Assembly (NCBI RefSeq): GCF_016756615.1
Contig: NZ_AP023262.1
Location: forward strand, 5,891,501 to 5,955,500
DNA length: 64,000 nt
Origin: Mesorhizobium sp. L-8-3
GTDB lineage: Bacteria; Pseudomonadota; Alphaproteobacteria; Rhizobiales; Rhizobiaceae
Direction of reading: 5' to 3'
The notes beneath the pieces were generated by a model that was not told the origin of the DNA, ran no database searches, and saw only the letters and a list, made by a program, of their open reading frames with translations. The position numbers and the translations under genes were made by a program. This document shows positions 40,741-50,277 of this stretch, piece after piece (the stretch's first letter is position 1; every line of letters begins with the position of its first letter).

Positions 40741-41436
40741 TCAGAAAAGCTCGCCCTGCCCCTCGTCCATCGCGCTTATGATCTCGGCGGCCATCGCCCG
40801 CGTGATGCGGCTCTTCTGCTCGAGCGCGACCCGGTCCAGCCTCTGCACCACACGAATCGCGGTCGACAGCGAGCGCTCGATGCGCCGCACGACATACTGC
40901 ACCACATGCGGCTCGACCTCGACCTGGCGGTCGGCGAAGAGCTTGGTGATGACGCCGGCAAGCAGGACGTCGTCCGGTTCGCGGATCTCGACAGTGGCGG
41001 CCGCTTTCAGCCGGGACGCCAGGTCGGGCAGCCGCACTCCCCAGGCCGCTGGGAACCGGCGGGCCGTCAGGAGGAGATGCGTGCCGGCTCCGCGCACGGC
41101 GTTGATCAAATGGAAAAGCCCGTTCTCGTCGAGCGGACCGCTGTCGGCATCGTCGATGAAGACCGGGCCGGACGACGCCGCATCGACGGCCTCACCTCCG
41201 ATGTCGCCGCATCCCACGTGCCGCGCATCCGCCATCTCGCACCAGATGGCGCCAAGATGCGACTTGCCCGACCCGGCCGGCCCGGCCAGCACCACGACGG
41301 GCGACGGCCAGTCCGGCCACCGGTCTATCAAGGACACCGCGTCGCGATTGGCGACCGACACGACGAGGTCGTCGCGCGAGCGACCCTCGGCATGCGCGAG
41401 ATCGAGCGGAAGCTGGCGTGCTCTATTTCGGGCCAT
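40741..41436 (-). CDS. hdaA: HdaA, DnaA-related regulatory inactivator
   Basis: 231 residues. The N-terminal RQLPLDL (Q8-L13) is the sliding-clamp-binding motif; Walker A is AGPAGSGKSHLG, the Walker B-type segment is PVFIDDAD, and the arginine-finger region TARRFPAAWGVRLPDLASRL follows. It lacks DnaA's DNA-binding domain. It promotes ATP hydrolysis by DnaA bound to the replisome, limiting re-initiation. It overlaps perM by 14 bp. Confidence 0.93.
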   Translation of the reverse strand: MARNRARQLPLDLAHAEGRSRDDLVVSVANRDAVSLIDRWPDWPSPVVVLAGPAGSGKSHLGAIWCEMADARHVGCGDIGGEAVDAASSGPVFIDDADSGPLDENGLFHLINAVRGAGTHLLLTARRFPAAWGVRLPDLASRLKAAATVEIREPDDVLLAGVITKLFADRQVEVEPHVVQYVVRRIERSLSTAIRVVQRLDRVALEQKSRITRAMAAEIISAMDEGQGELF

Positions 41437-42595
41437 GCGCGCCCGGCGCCTCCGGATGGGGCGGGACCCCTTCGACCTCGCCCTGGTGGCCTATGTAGAG
41501 AGGTGAAGCCAGATAGCGCTTGATTGCAAAGCGCACCAGCACCGCGACGGCCGCCGCCGCCGGCACCGCGATCAGCAGTCCGACAAAGCCGAACAGCGCG
41601 CCGAAGGCGAACAGCGCGAACATCAGCCAGACCGGATGGAGCCCGACGCTCTTTCCGACGAGCCTCGGCTGCAGAATGTTGCCCTCGACGAACTGGCCAA
41701 GGAAGAAGACGGCGGCGACGGCGCCGATCATATAATAGTCCGGCCAGAACTGGACGATCGCCACGCCGATCGACAGCACCAGCCCGACCAGAGACCCGAC
41801 ATAGGGAATGAAGCTGATCAGCCCCGCGAACAGGCCGATCAGGATGCCGAAGTTCAATCCGACCAGCGTCAGGCCGATAGCGTACATGATGCCGAGCACG
41901 AGGCACAGCGTGCCCTGGCCGCGCACGAAACCGGCGGTGGCGGTGTTGATGTCGGCAGCGATCTCGCGGACGGTCCCGACATGGTCGCGCGGCACCCAAC
42001 TGTCGACCCTGGCGACCATGCGATCCCAGTCGAGCAGCATATAGAAAGCCACCACCGGGGTGACAATGAACAGGCCGGCGACGTTGAAGAGCGCCACGCC
42101 CGAATCCCAGATCGACTTCATGATGGTCGACACGAAACCGGCGCTCGACGTCAGGAGCGAGTTCAGGCCTTCGCGCAGGCTGTCGGCCTCGATGCCGAAG
42201 CGCTTTTCGAGCCATGTCGGATCGTAGCTGGTGATCAGCGACTGGAGCTGGCTGAGATAGCTCGGCATCCTCGCGATGAAATCGGAAAGCTGCGTGGCGA
42301 GCACCGGGATGAGGATGACCAGGGCCAGGACCAGCACGATCACGAAGGCGACCAGGATCAGCACCGTCGCGGCCAGGCGCGACATGCCCAGACGCTGCAG
42401 CCGGTCGGCCACGGGATCGAGGAAGTAGGCAAGCACCATGCCGGCCACGAAGGGCAGCAATATGTCGCTGAAGACGTAGATGAACAGCGCAAAGACGGCG
42501 GCGGCGACGAGCCAGAAGCGGAGCTGGCGCCGCAGCGCCGCCAGGGCAAGCTCGGTCGCCCCGTCCTCACCCACCTGAATTCTTGCCTTCGCCAT
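41423..42595 (-). CDS. perM: AI-2E/PerM family transporter
   Basis: 390-residue polytopic membrane protein. Hydrophobic segments near the N-terminus (FWLVAAAVFALFIYVF), a large helical region around residues 90-180, and the family-typical GLNFGILIGLFAGLISFIPY and QPRLVGKSVGLHPVWLMFAL. Members include the AI-2 exporter TqsA, but most have no known substrate. It overlaps the upstream gene's end by 29 bp and hdaA by 14 bp, forming one operon. Confidence 0.92.
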   Translation of the reverse strand: MAKARIQVGEDGATELALAALRRQLRFWLVAAAVFALFIYVFSDILLPFVAGMVLAYFLDPVADRLQRLGMSRLAATVLILVAFVIVLVLALVILIPVLATQLSDFIARMPSYLSQLQSLITSYDPTWLEKRFGIEADSLREGLNSLLTSSAGFVSTIMKSIWDSGVALFNVAGLFIVTPVVAFYMLLDWDRMVARVDSWVPRDHVGTVREIAADINTATAGFVRGQGTLCLVLGIMYAIGLTLVGLNFGILIGLFAGLISFIPYVGSLVGLVLSIGVAIVQFWPDYYMIGAVAAVFFLGQFVEGNILQPRLVGKSVGLHPVWLMFALFAFGALFGFVGLLIAVPAAAAVAVLVRFAIKRYLASPLYIGHQGEVEGVPPHPEAPGAHGPK

Positions 42596-43124
42596 AGCCG
42601 CTCATATGCCTCAGCCAGCCTACGAGATAGGCCGCGGCGGAAGCGACGGTCAAGGTGCCGGACAGCAGCACCAGCCCGTCGCGCACCGGTCCCACGTCGG
42701 CCCCGAAGGCGAGCTCCCCCAGGACGAAGGCAGCCAGCACGATCTGCACGGCCGTGTTGGCCTTGGACACGAAGAGCGGCTTCATCTCGACCGGATGAGC
42801 CATGATCGTCGACAAGAGCACGGCGCCGACGATCAGGGCGTCGCGGGAAACGGCGGCGATGACCAGCCAGAGCGGCAGTTCGCCCATGAAGCCCAGCACG
42901 ACGAAGACGCTGACGAGAAGCAGCTTGTCGGCCATCGGGTCGAGATAGGCGCCGAGTTCGGAGCGCTGGTTGAAGTTGCGGGCAATGAAGCCGTCGACTG
43001 CATCGGAAATGCCGGCGACGAGGAAGCCGGCGAGCGCCCACTCCATGCGTCCGGACAGCAGGGCAAAGACGACGCCCGGTACCAGGAAAAAGCGCAACAG
43101 CGTGATCATGTTGGGTATTGTCAC
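42567..43124 (-). CDS. CDP-alcohol phosphatidyltransferase family protein
   Basis: 185 residues from a GTG at 43124 preceded by AAGGAGG; the frame upstream is noise. The family motif DG-x2-AR-x8-G-x3-D-x3-D is intact (DGFIAR ... LGAYLDPMAD). It is integral to the membrane and transfers a phosphatidyl group from a CDP-lipid to an alcohol. A second, PgsA-type member is at 55166; this one could make cardiolipin or another phospholipid, not decidable. First gene of the operon with perM and hdaA. Confidence 0.9.
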   Translation of the reverse strand: MTIPNMITLLRFFLVPGVVFALLSGRMEWALAGFLVAGISDAVDGFIARNFNQRSELGAYLDPMADKLLLVSVFVVLGFMGELPLWLVIAAVSRDALIVGAVLLSTIMAHPVEMKPLFVSKANTAVQIVLAAFVLGELAFGADVGPVRDGLVLLSGTLTVASAAAYLVGWLRHMSGYGEGKNSGG

Positions 43125-43303
43125 CTGTCCTCCTTTCCTTCCGACATCGCCGCACTCGGCTCGATACATGGTCCACCGGACCGACAATCGCAAGATGCGA
43201 GGCCGATTTGCGAGACTGCGGCGGATTTCTCGTCATGCCTTGCGACGACAGGCACTTCATGCGAAGAGCCCGCTGAAGATCCAGGGCCAGCGAAGGAAAC
43301 GCC

Positions 43304-44368
43304 ATGAGCGAACGGCAGAACGGGCTGACCTATGCTGCGGCAGGCGTCGACATCGACGCCGGCAACGCGATGGTCGAGAAGATCAAGCCGCTGGTGCGCT
43401 CCACGCGCAGACCTGGGGCCGATGGCGAGATCGGCGGCTTCGGCGGCCTGTTCGACCTCAAGGCCGCCGGCTTCAGCGACCCGGTTCTGGTCGCGGCCAA
43501 TGACGGCGTCGGCACCAAGCTCAAGGTGGCGATCGAATCCGGTCGGCACGAGACAATCGGCATCGACCTTGTCGCCATGTGCGTCAACGACCTCGTCGTA
43601 CAGGGCGCGGAGCCGCTGTTCTTCCTCGACTACTTCGCGACGGGCAAGCTGGACCCAGACCAGGGGGCGGCGATCGTCGGCGGCATCGCCGAGGGCTGCA
43701 GGCAGGCGGGCTGCGCGCTGATCGGCGGCGAAACGGCAGAGATGCCCGGCCTTTACCGCGAAGGCGACTACGACCTCGCGGGGTTCGCCGTCGGCGGGGC
43801 CGAGCGCGGCCAGCTGCTGCCGACCGACGACATCGTCGAGGGCGACGTGCTGCTCGGCATCGCCTCCTCGGGCCTCCATTCGAACGGCTTCTCGCTGGTG
43901 CGGCGCATCATCGCCGAGTCCGGGCTCGCCTGGACCGACCAGGCGCCCTTCGGCGTAAAACAGAGCCTCGCCGAGGCGCTGCTCGAGCCGACACGCATCT
44001 ATGTGAAGTCGGTCCTCAAGGCCATCCGCGGAACGCACGGCCTCAAGGCGCTCGCCCATATCACCGGCGGCGGTTTCCCCGAGAACATCCCGCGCGTGCT
44101 GCCCAAGGACTTCGCGGCCGAACTCGACCTCGACGCCATCGAGGTCCCGGCCGTCTTCTCCTGGCTGGCCAAGGCCGGCGGCGTGGCCCCGGCCGAGATG
44201 ATGCGGACTTTCAACTGCGGGATCGGCATGGTCATCGTCGTGGCGAACGGGCAGGCGGCCCAGGTCGCGGCAGTGCTCCAGGAGGCGGGCGAGACGGTCA
44301 CGCCGATCGGCCGCATCGTGCCGCGTCGCGACGCCGGCGTCATCTATCGCGGAGCGATCGGCCTATGA
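43304..44368 (+). CDS. purM: Phosphoribosylformylglycinamidine cyclo-ligase
   Basis: 354-residue AIR synthetase of purine biosynthesis. It starts LTYAAAGVDIDAGNAMVEKI, with ATP-binding NDGVGTKLKVAIESGRHETI and GIDLVAMCVNDLVVQGAEPL, and LIGGETAEMPGLYREGDYDL. AAGGA precedes the start at 43304. It overlaps purN (ATGA); purM-purN are consecutive steps near the formyl-transfer part of the pathway. Confidence 0.97.
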   Translation: MSERQNGLTYAAAGVDIDAGNAMVEKIKPLVRSTRRPGADGEIGGFGGLFDLKAAGFSDPVLVAANDGVGTKLKVAIESGRHETIGIDLVAMCVNDLVVQGAEPLFFLDYFATGKLDPDQGAAIVGGIAEGCRQAGCALIGGETAEMPGLYREGDYDLAGFAVGGAERGQLLPTDDIVEGDVLLGIASSGLHSNGFSLVRRIIAESGLAWTDQAPFGVKQSLAEALLEPTRIYVKSVLKAIRGTHGLKALAHITGGGFPENIPRVLPKDFAAELDLDAIEVPAVFSWLAKAGGVAPAEMMRTFNCGIGMVIVVANGQAAQVAAVLQEAGETVTPIGRIVPRRDAGVIYRGAIGL

Positions 44369-45078
44369 CGGACAAACGCAAGCGCGTCGCCGTACTCATC
44401 TCCGGGCGCGGGTCCAACATGGCGGCGCTGATCGCGGCTGCGAAGGAACCGGCATATCCGGCCGAGATCTGTGGGGTCGTGTCCGACAATACGGAAGCGG
44501 CGGGCCTGGCGGTCGCCGCGGCGAACGGCGTCCCCTGCAAGGTCGTCGCGCGGCGCGATTTCGCCGACCGGCAAGCCCATGATTCGGCGATCGACGCCGC
44601 GCTGGCCGGCTTCAAGGCCGAGTTCGTCGCACTGGCCGGCTATATGCGCCTTCTCTCCGCCCCCTTCGTACGGAAATGGCAGGGACGGATGATCAACATC
44701 CACCCGGCGCTGCTGCCCTCCTTCAAAGGGCTCGACACCCATCGGCGCGCGCTCGACGCCGGCTGCCGCATCCATGGCTGTACAGTGCATTTCGTGACGC
44801 CCGAAATGGACGACGGGCCGATCATCGCACAAGCTGCGGTCCCGGTGCTCACAGACGACACGGAGGAGAGCCTCGCGAGCCGCGTGCTCAAGCTGGAGCA
44901 CAAACTCTATCCGGTCGCGCTCGCGCTCCTCTGCGACGGCAAGGCGCGCATGGAGGGCGACTGCACGGTGCTCGCTCCTGCCGGCCTCCAGGAGCGCAAC
45001 GCGGCGCAGTTCGTGATGGCGCCGGAATTCGCGAGCGCGGAACGGAGCCTCGAAGACCTGGCCCGCTTCACACCATAG
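44365..45078 (+). CDS. purN: Phosphoribosylglycinamide formyltransferase
   Basis: 237 residues. Formyl transfer from 10-formyl-THF to GAR: RVAVLISGRGSNMAALIAA at the start, the active-site MINIHPALLPSFKGLDTH (Asn and His) and FVTPEMDDGPIIAQAAVPVL with the catalytic Asp. A C-terminal extension of about 25 residues beyond the E. coli enzyme is normal for rhizobia. It overlaps purM by 4 bp. Confidence 0.96.
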   Translation: MTDKRKRVAVLISGRGSNMAALIAAAKEPAYPAEICGVVSDNTEAAGLAVAAANGVPCKVVARRDFADRQAHDSAIDAALAGFKAEFVALAGYMRLLSAPFVRKWQGRMINIHPALLPSFKGLDTHRRALDAGCRIHGCTVHFVTPEMDDGPIIAQAAVPVLTDDTEESLASRVLKLEHKLYPVALALLCDGKARMEGDCTVLAPAGLQERNAAQFVMAPEFASAERSLEDLARFTP

Positions 45079-45236
45079 ATGCCTGGGATCTGCGCAGAAA
45101 TGCCTGGCGAAGTGGCTGGCCGCACCGGCATCGGCGTCTTCCGATGGCTGATGCTCGCTCCTTGCATTAACCTTGTCGGTCACGGGCTGGCGACTACCTC
45201 TCGGGAGGTCGGCCGCCGGCCTCTATCGGAGGCGAT

Positions 45237-45752
45237 ATGAAGAGACTGCTCCTGCTTCGCCACGCAAAATCGAGCTGGGACGACCTCTCGCTCGCCGATT
45301 TCGAGCGGCCGCTTTCCCTGCGCGGCCTGAAGGCAGCCCCGCTCATGGGGCGCGAAATTGCGGCTCGCGACTGGTTGCCCGACCGCGCCCTGGTGTCGCC
45401 GGCTGTGCGTACTCATGCCACCTGGGATCTCGTCGCGACCCAATGGCCGGCCCAGCCGCCGGTCAGCTTCCCTGAGACACTCTACGACGCCATGCCCGAG
45501 GAGATACTCGGCGAGTTGCGCGGCACGCCGGAGAGCGCCTCGACACTCCTCGTCATCGCCCACAATCCCGGCCTCCAGCAATTCGCCGCCGGGCTAGCAG
45601 GCGGAACGTCCGACCAGAAGGCACTGGCGAGGCTTCGCCAGAAGTTCCCGACCGCCGGCCTCGCGCGGCTCGTCTTCGACGGCAAATGGCGGGACCTGCG
45701 TTTCGACGGAGCGAGGCTGACGCATTGCCTGCGCCCGAAGGATCTGGGCTGA
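45237..45752 (+). CDS. SixA-like histidine phosphatase
   Basis: 171-residue branch-2 histidine phosphatase: catalytic RHA in LLLLRHAKSSW (His9), later VSPAVRTHATW and VIAHNPGLQQFAAGLAG with the second His. GGAGG 6 nt upstream of the ATG at 45237. SixA removes phosphate from Hpt domains in phosphorelays; other members act on small molecules. Substrate unknown. Confidence 0.88.
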   Translation: MKRLLLLRHAKSSWDDLSLADFERPLSLRGLKAAPLMGREIAARDWLPDRALVSPAVRTHATWDLVATQWPAQPPVSFPETLYDAMPEEILGELRGTPESASTLLVIAHNPGLQQFAAGLAGGTSDQKALARLRQKFPTAGLARLVFDGKWRDLRFDGARLTHCLRPKDLG

Positions 45753-45786
45753 GCCCATCCCCAGGCTCTGCTTGCAGCCGGAACCG

Positions 45787-47892
45787 TCAGGCCGCCTTCA
45801 CCCAGACTTTGTTGTCGTGGAAGGCGGCACCGCCGTAAGGAGCGCCGGCATCGGCCCCGGTAAGGACATTGATGCCCTCCCCGCGCTCATGGGCGGTGTT
45901 CGGCCAGATGCCCTCGGCGATCACCACGCCCCGACGGATGCCCTCGAAGAGTTTCGCGTGCAGCACCACCGCGCCGCGCCGATTGCCGATCTCGACCCGC
46001 TCGCCGTTGTCCAGCCCGAGCGCCGCCGCATCCTCGGGATGGATCAGCAGTTCAGGCTTTCCCTCGCGGTTCTTCGAGCCGGGGGTCTCCGTGAAGGTCG
46101 AATTGAGGAAGGAGCGCGCCGGCGACGTCGCCAGCCTGAACGGATGCTCGGCATCGGCGGTCTCGATCAGGTCGACATGATCGGGGAACTCGGGCAGCCG
46201 GTCGTGAGGCCCCATCAGCCCCATCGTCCTAGGCGGCCGGTTGGGCGCGGCCGTGCCCGTCCAGTCCGGCCGGAAACGGAACTTGCCGTCCGGGAACGCG
46301 AAGCCCTTGACGAAATGCGCTTCCTCGAAGGGCGGCTGCACATCGGCCCAGCGCTCTTCCTTGAATGTGGCGAACGTGCCAAGACCGCGCTTGCCGAGCA
46401 TGCGGTCGATATGGTCCTGTTCGGTCATGCCGAAGCCTGGCATATCCGCTACGCTGAGCCTTTTGGCCAGTTCCTCGACGACATAGTGGTTGGTGCGCGG
46501 ACCGGCCGGCGGCTCGATGAGCTTGGGACCGAGAATGATGTGCTGGTTGCCGCCACCGCGATAGATGTCGTCATGTTCCATGAACATGGTGGCCGGCAGC
46601 ACCACGTCGGCGAGTTGCGCCGTATCGGTCATGAACTGCTCGTGCACGCACATGAACAGGTCGTCGCGCAGCATGCCGCGACGAACCAGACGCTGCTCGG
46701 GCGCGACATTGGCCGGGTTGGTGTTCTGCACCAGCATCGCCGTCACAGGCGGCCCGCCATACAGCGCTTCCGGCTCGCCGGTGAGCACCGGGCCGATCCT
46801 GGACTGGTCGAGATGGCGAATCTTCGGGTCGACGAGACTGCGCCCCTCCAATTCGCTCTTGTCCATGCGGAAAATGTCGGAATTGGAGTGGAACGCGCCT
46901 CCGCCCTCATATTGCCAGGAACCGGCGACGGCCGCGATCGACAGCGCCGCATGCATGTTGACGGCTCCGTTGCGCTGGCGCGCGAAACCGTAGCCAAGCC
47001 GGAAGAAGGTGCGCCTGGTCGTGCCGACGAGGCGCGCGAAAGCCTCGATGTCGTCGACCGGCACACCCGTGATGGCCGACGCCCATTGCGGTGTCCGGTC
47101 GCGCAGATGAGCTTCGAGACCGGCCGGATCGTCTGTGTATTTCCGGAGAAAATCGCGGTCCGCGAGCCCGTCGCGGAACAGGACATGCATGACCGCGCAG
47201 GCCAGCGCCCCGTCGGTCCCGGGCCTGACCACGAGGCCGATGTCGGCCTGCTTCATGGTCGCGTTCTCGTAGACGTCGATGACGACGATCTTCGCGCCAC
47301 GCTCCTTTCGCGCCCGCACCGCATGGGTCATCACATTGACCTGGGTGACCACGGCGTTGGTGCCCCAGATTACGACGCAATCGGATTTGGCCATTTCGCG
47401 CGGATCGGAGCCGATCAGCCTCCCGGTGCCGACGACATAGCCGGTCCAGGCGAGATTGGTGCAGATCGTATCGAAGAAGCCGGAATATTTCTTGGCGTGC
47501 CGCAGTCGGTTGATGCCGTCGCGCTGCACGAGACCCATGGTGCCGGCGTAATAATAGGGCCAGACCGTCTCGCTGCCGTGGCGGGCCTCCGCGGCGATGA
47601 ACTTTTCCGCCACGAGGTCGAGCGCGGCCTCCCAACTGGCCTCCTTCCAGCGCCCTTCGCCCTTGCCGCCGATGCGCACCAGCGGCTTCAGCAGCCTGTC
47701 CGGGTGGTGGATGCGCTCGGCGTAGCGCGCGACCTTCGCGCAGATAACACCGGCGGTGTAGGAATTGCCTTTGGCGCCATGGACGCGGCCGATACGGTTG
47801 TCGTCCAGGACTTCGACGTCGAGCGCGCAGGTCGACGGGCAGTCGTGAGGGCAGGCCGAATGGCCGATTCTGATCTTGGCGTGCTGGTTCAT
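45787..47892 (-). CDS. Molybdopterin-dependent oxidoreductase with one 4Fe-4S site
   Basis: 701-residue DMSO reductase-superfamily protein. N-terminal cysteines in CPHDCPSTCALDV plus VICAKV make the 4Fe-4S cluster; bis-MGD-binding regions include TICTNLAWTGYVVGTGRLIG, VVIWGTNAVVTQVNVMTHAV and LVQNTNPANVAPEQRLVRRG, with the C-terminal dinucleotide domain near residue 600. Formate-dehydrogenase-H/assimilatory-type in general look. No partner subunit is adjacent, so the electron partner and substrate are unknown. moaD and moaE are elsewhere in the window (55760-56495). Confidence 0.88.
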   Translation of the reverse strand: MNQHAKIRIGHSACPHDCPSTCALDVEVLDDNRIGRVHGAKGNSYTAGVICAKVARYAERIHHPDRLLKPLVRIGGKGEGRWKEASWEAALDLVAEKFIAAEARHGSETVWPYYYAGTMGLVQRDGINRLRHAKKYSGFFDTICTNLAWTGYVVGTGRLIGSDPREMAKSDCVVIWGTNAVVTQVNVMTHAVRARKERGAKIVVIDVYENATMKQADIGLVVRPGTDGALACAVMHVLFRDGLADRDFLRKYTDDPAGLEAHLRDRTPQWASAITGVPVDDIEAFARLVGTTRRTFFRLGYGFARQRNGAVNMHAALSIAAVAGSWQYEGGGAFHSNSDIFRMDKSELEGRSLVDPKIRHLDQSRIGPVLTGEPEALYGGPPVTAMLVQNTNPANVAPEQRLVRRGMLRDDLFMCVHEQFMTDTAQLADVVLPATMFMEHDDIYRGGGNQHIILGPKLIEPPAGPRTNHYVVEELAKRLSVADMPGFGMTEQDHIDRMLGKRGLGTFATFKEERWADVQPPFEEAHFVKGFAFPDGKFRFRPDWTGTAAPNRPPRTMGLMGPHDRLPEFPDHVDLIETADAEHPFRLATSPARSFLNSTFTETPGSKNREGKPELLIHPEDAAALGLDNGERVEIGNRRGAVVLHAKLFEGIRRGVVIAEGIWPNTAHERGEGINVLTGADAGAPYGGAAFHDNKVWVKAA

Positions 47893-48001
47893 GCCGGAAA
47901 ACTAGCGGTTTTCGGCGGAGCCGTGTAGACGCCTCGCGGGAAAACATTTGATGCAGAAGTCCGCCCGAGGCGACGACGCCTCCCGAGCCGGGGACCCTTC
48001 G

Positions 48002-48877
48002 ATGAACTACCGCCACGCCTATCATGCCGGGAATTTCGCCGACGTGGTCAAGCATGCCGCACTTGCCCGTCTCGTCGAATATCTGAAGCAGAAGGACAAG
48101 GCCTTCCGGGTGCTGGATACCCATGCCGGCATCGGCCTCTACGACCTTTCCTCCGACGAAGCGCAAAAGACGGGCGAGTGGCGGGAAGGCATCGGCCGGA
48201 TCATCGACGCACCCTTGCCGCCGCAGGCCGCGACACTTCTTTCCCCCTATCTGGACGCCGTTCGCGACGTGAACCTGGCCGGCAGGCTCACGCGCTATCC
48301 CGGCTCTCCTGCGATCGTCCGTCACCTCCTGCGCAAGCAGGATCGGCTTTCCGCGATCGAGCTTCATCCGGACGACGCCGGGCGGCTCGCCCGCCATTTC
48401 GCCGGCGATTTCCAGACGCGCGTGATCGAGCTCGACGGCTGGCTCGCCCTCGGCGCGCATCTGCCGCCCAAGGAAAAACGCGGTCTGGTGCTCGTCGATC
48501 CACCTTTCGAGGAGGAGGGCGAGTTCGGGCGGCTGCTCGACGGGCTTGCCAGGGCCTATCGCCGCTGGCCGGGTGGAATCTATGTGTTGTGGTACCCGAT
48601 CAAGGACCGTCGGGCGGTCGACGCTTTTCGCGCCGGTTTGGCGGCGGCCGGCATCGCCAAGATCCTCGATCTGCGTTTCGAGATCCGGAGCCCCTCCCCC
48701 GAGCCCCGGCTCGACGGAACCGGCCTGATCGTCGTCAACCCGCCCTTCACGTTCGAGAACGAGATACGGGTCGTCCTGCCGGCGCTCCACCGCCTGCTTG
48801 CGGAAAAACCGGCAGCGCGCTGGTCGGTCGAATGGTTGGCGGGCGAAAGGCCCGGCGCAACCGCAACGGGCGCTTGA
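48002..48877 (+). CDS. rlmJ: 23S rRNA (adenine2030-N6)-methyltransferase
   Basis: 291 residues beginning MNYRHAYHAGNFADVVKH, the invariant RlmJ start, with the SAM region FRVLDTHAGIGLYDL and the catalytic LVLVDPPFEEE. A second NPPF appears near residue 245. It methylates A2030 of 23S rRNA. It is divergent from the oxidoreductase gene. The upstream ATG at 47951 is not family-like. Confidence 0.94.
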   Translation: MNYRHAYHAGNFADVVKHAALARLVEYLKQKDKAFRVLDTHAGIGLYDLSSDEAQKTGEWREGIGRIIDAPLPPQAATLLSPYLDAVRDVNLAGRLTRYPGSPAIVRHLLRKQDRLSAIELHPDDAGRLARHFAGDFQTRVIELDGWLALGAHLPPKEKRGLVLVDPPFEEEGEFGRLLDGLARAYRRWPGGIYVLWYPIKDRRAVDAFRAGLAAAGIAKILDLRFEIRSPSPEPRLDGTGLIVVNPPFTFENEIRVVLPALHRLLAEKPAARWSVEWLAGERPGATATGA

Positions 48878-48945
48878 CCCAACGGCGCTTCACAAGCAGA
48901 GTGCCGGCGTGCCGGGCTGAATCGCGTCGGCAACGGAGAGATGTC

Positions 48946-49410
48946 ATGAACCGCCTCATTGCCCTCGCCCTGGCCACCGCGATGACCGCCAGCTCGGTCT
49001 TCACTGGACCAACCGTGGCCTCGGCGGCGGACCTGGGCGCGGGTAGCTATGCCGAATATTCGGGCGCGTGCAGCCAGGGCTGGGTGCTGCGCGCAATCAG
49101 GCATCGTTTCCGCCATCAGGTGACGCATGTGCCTAACCTGCCCGACGTCAGCATCGTCGATTTCAGCCGGATCCACGAAAACCGCTACATCCCCTTCACC
49201 GAAGGCAACGTTCCGTTCGCCGACAATAACCCGATCGGACGAACCTATTGCGGCGCGACCGTAGCCCTGTCGGACGGTTACAGCCGCGATATCTGGTACC
49301 TTATCGAGGAGGGCCAGGGATTTGCCGGCGTCGGCGACAACGTCGAGTTCTGCGTCTCAGGCTTCGATCGCTGGTACGTCTATAACGGCCATTGCCGCAT
49401 CCTGCGCTGA
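48946..49410 (+). CDS. Secreted hypothetical protein, 154 residues
   Basis: Signal peptide MNRLIALALATAMTASSVFT ... ASAA (cleavage near residue 28). The mature protein has three or four Cys residues (GACSQG, TYCGATV, EFCVSG, GHCRIL), so disulfides are likely in the periplasm. CGGAGAG precedes the ATG. No known family. The RNase T2 gene starts 9 bp later and is probably co-transcribed. Confidence 0.7.
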   Translation: MNRLIALALATAMTASSVFTGPTVASAADLGAGSYAEYSGACSQGWVLRAIRHRFRHQVTHVPNLPDVSIVDFSRIHENRYIPFTEGNVPFADNNPIGRTYCGATVALSDGYSRDIWYLIEEGQGFAGVGDNVEFCVSGFDRWYVYNGHCRILR

Positions 49411-49418
49411 TCTGAAAC

Positions 49419-50147
49419 ATGTCCATGCGGGGGCCGCTCAGGCTTGCCGCCATCGCTGTCCTGGTTGCCGCGGCGTTCTTCCTGGTCTGGTGGGATCAGC
49501 GCGCCGGCGCTCCGACTGAAACGGCCGCGCAGCCTCCCAAGGCAGACAGACAGCGGGCTGGACCGCAACTCGGCAGCGGCTTCGACTTCTATCTGCTCTC
49601 GCTGTCCTGGTCGCCCTCCTATTGCGAGGCGGAGGGCCCGGATGCCAATCACCAGCAATGCGGCTCCGACCGCCCATATGGCTTCGTCGTTCACGGGCTC
49701 TGGCCGCAGTTCGAGCAAGGATTTCCCGAAAACTGTGCGACCGGCGAGCCTGACGTCGCGAGCCAGACGGTGCGCCGGTTCTACGACCTCATGCCCTCTG
49801 CCGGGTTGATACGGCATCAATGGCGCAAGCACGGCACCTGCTCCGGGCTCGACCAGAGGGACTACTTCGCCACGCTGCGCGCGGCGCATGACAAGGTGGC
49901 CGTTCCGGAAGAATTCCGCAGCCTCGATGCCTATCGCACGGTGGCGCCCGGTGCTGTCGAGGATGCCTTCCGCCGGGCCAACCCGATGCTGCCTGCGCAG
50001 GGGATCACGATCGCCTGCGACGAACGCTATCTCCGGGAAGTCCGCATCTGCCTCACGAAAGAGCTGGCATTCCGCCCCTGCCCCGCGATCGACCGGCGCT
50101 CATGCCGGTCGACCGCAGCTGTTATGCCGCCCGTGCGAGGCCGCTGA
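49419..50147 (+). CDS. Ribonuclease T2 family protein
   Basis: 242 residues with an N-terminal membrane/signal segment (LAAIAVLVAAAFFLVWW). The two catalytic segments are present: CAS I FVVHGLWPQ (His92) and CAS II HQWRKHGTC (His133, His138). In characterised T2 enzymes the residue after the first CAS II His is a catalytic Glu; here it is Gln134, which could lower activity. Four or more Cys for disulfides. Likely a periplasmic RNA-degrading enzyme. Confidence 0.87.
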   Translation: MSMRGPLRLAAIAVLVAAAFFLVWWDQRAGAPTETAAQPPKADRQRAGPQLGSGFDFYLLSLSWSPSYCEAEGPDANHQQCGSDRPYGFVVHGLWPQFEQGFPENCATGEPDVASQTVRRFYDLMPSAGLIRHQWRKHGTCSGLDQRDYFATLRAAHDKVAVPEEFRSLDAYRTVAPGAVEDAFRRANPMLPAQGITIACDERYLREVRICLTKELAFRPCPAIDRRSCRSTAAVMPPVRGR

Positions 50148-50277
50148 GCTTCGTATCGCTGGATCATCGAATTTGCCCCGAATGCCGTTCCCACCGTCGG
50201 CTGCAATGCTCTAACGTCCCGCAGGAATGCGATTCCCGGCGGCATTCCAAAGTTTCGGTCCGGGCTTGCGAGGAAGC

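Noticed and set aside
45772..47928. A 718-codon open frame on the plus strand
   Set aside because: Antisense shadow of the molybdopterin oxidoreductase; no ribosome-binding site or family motif.
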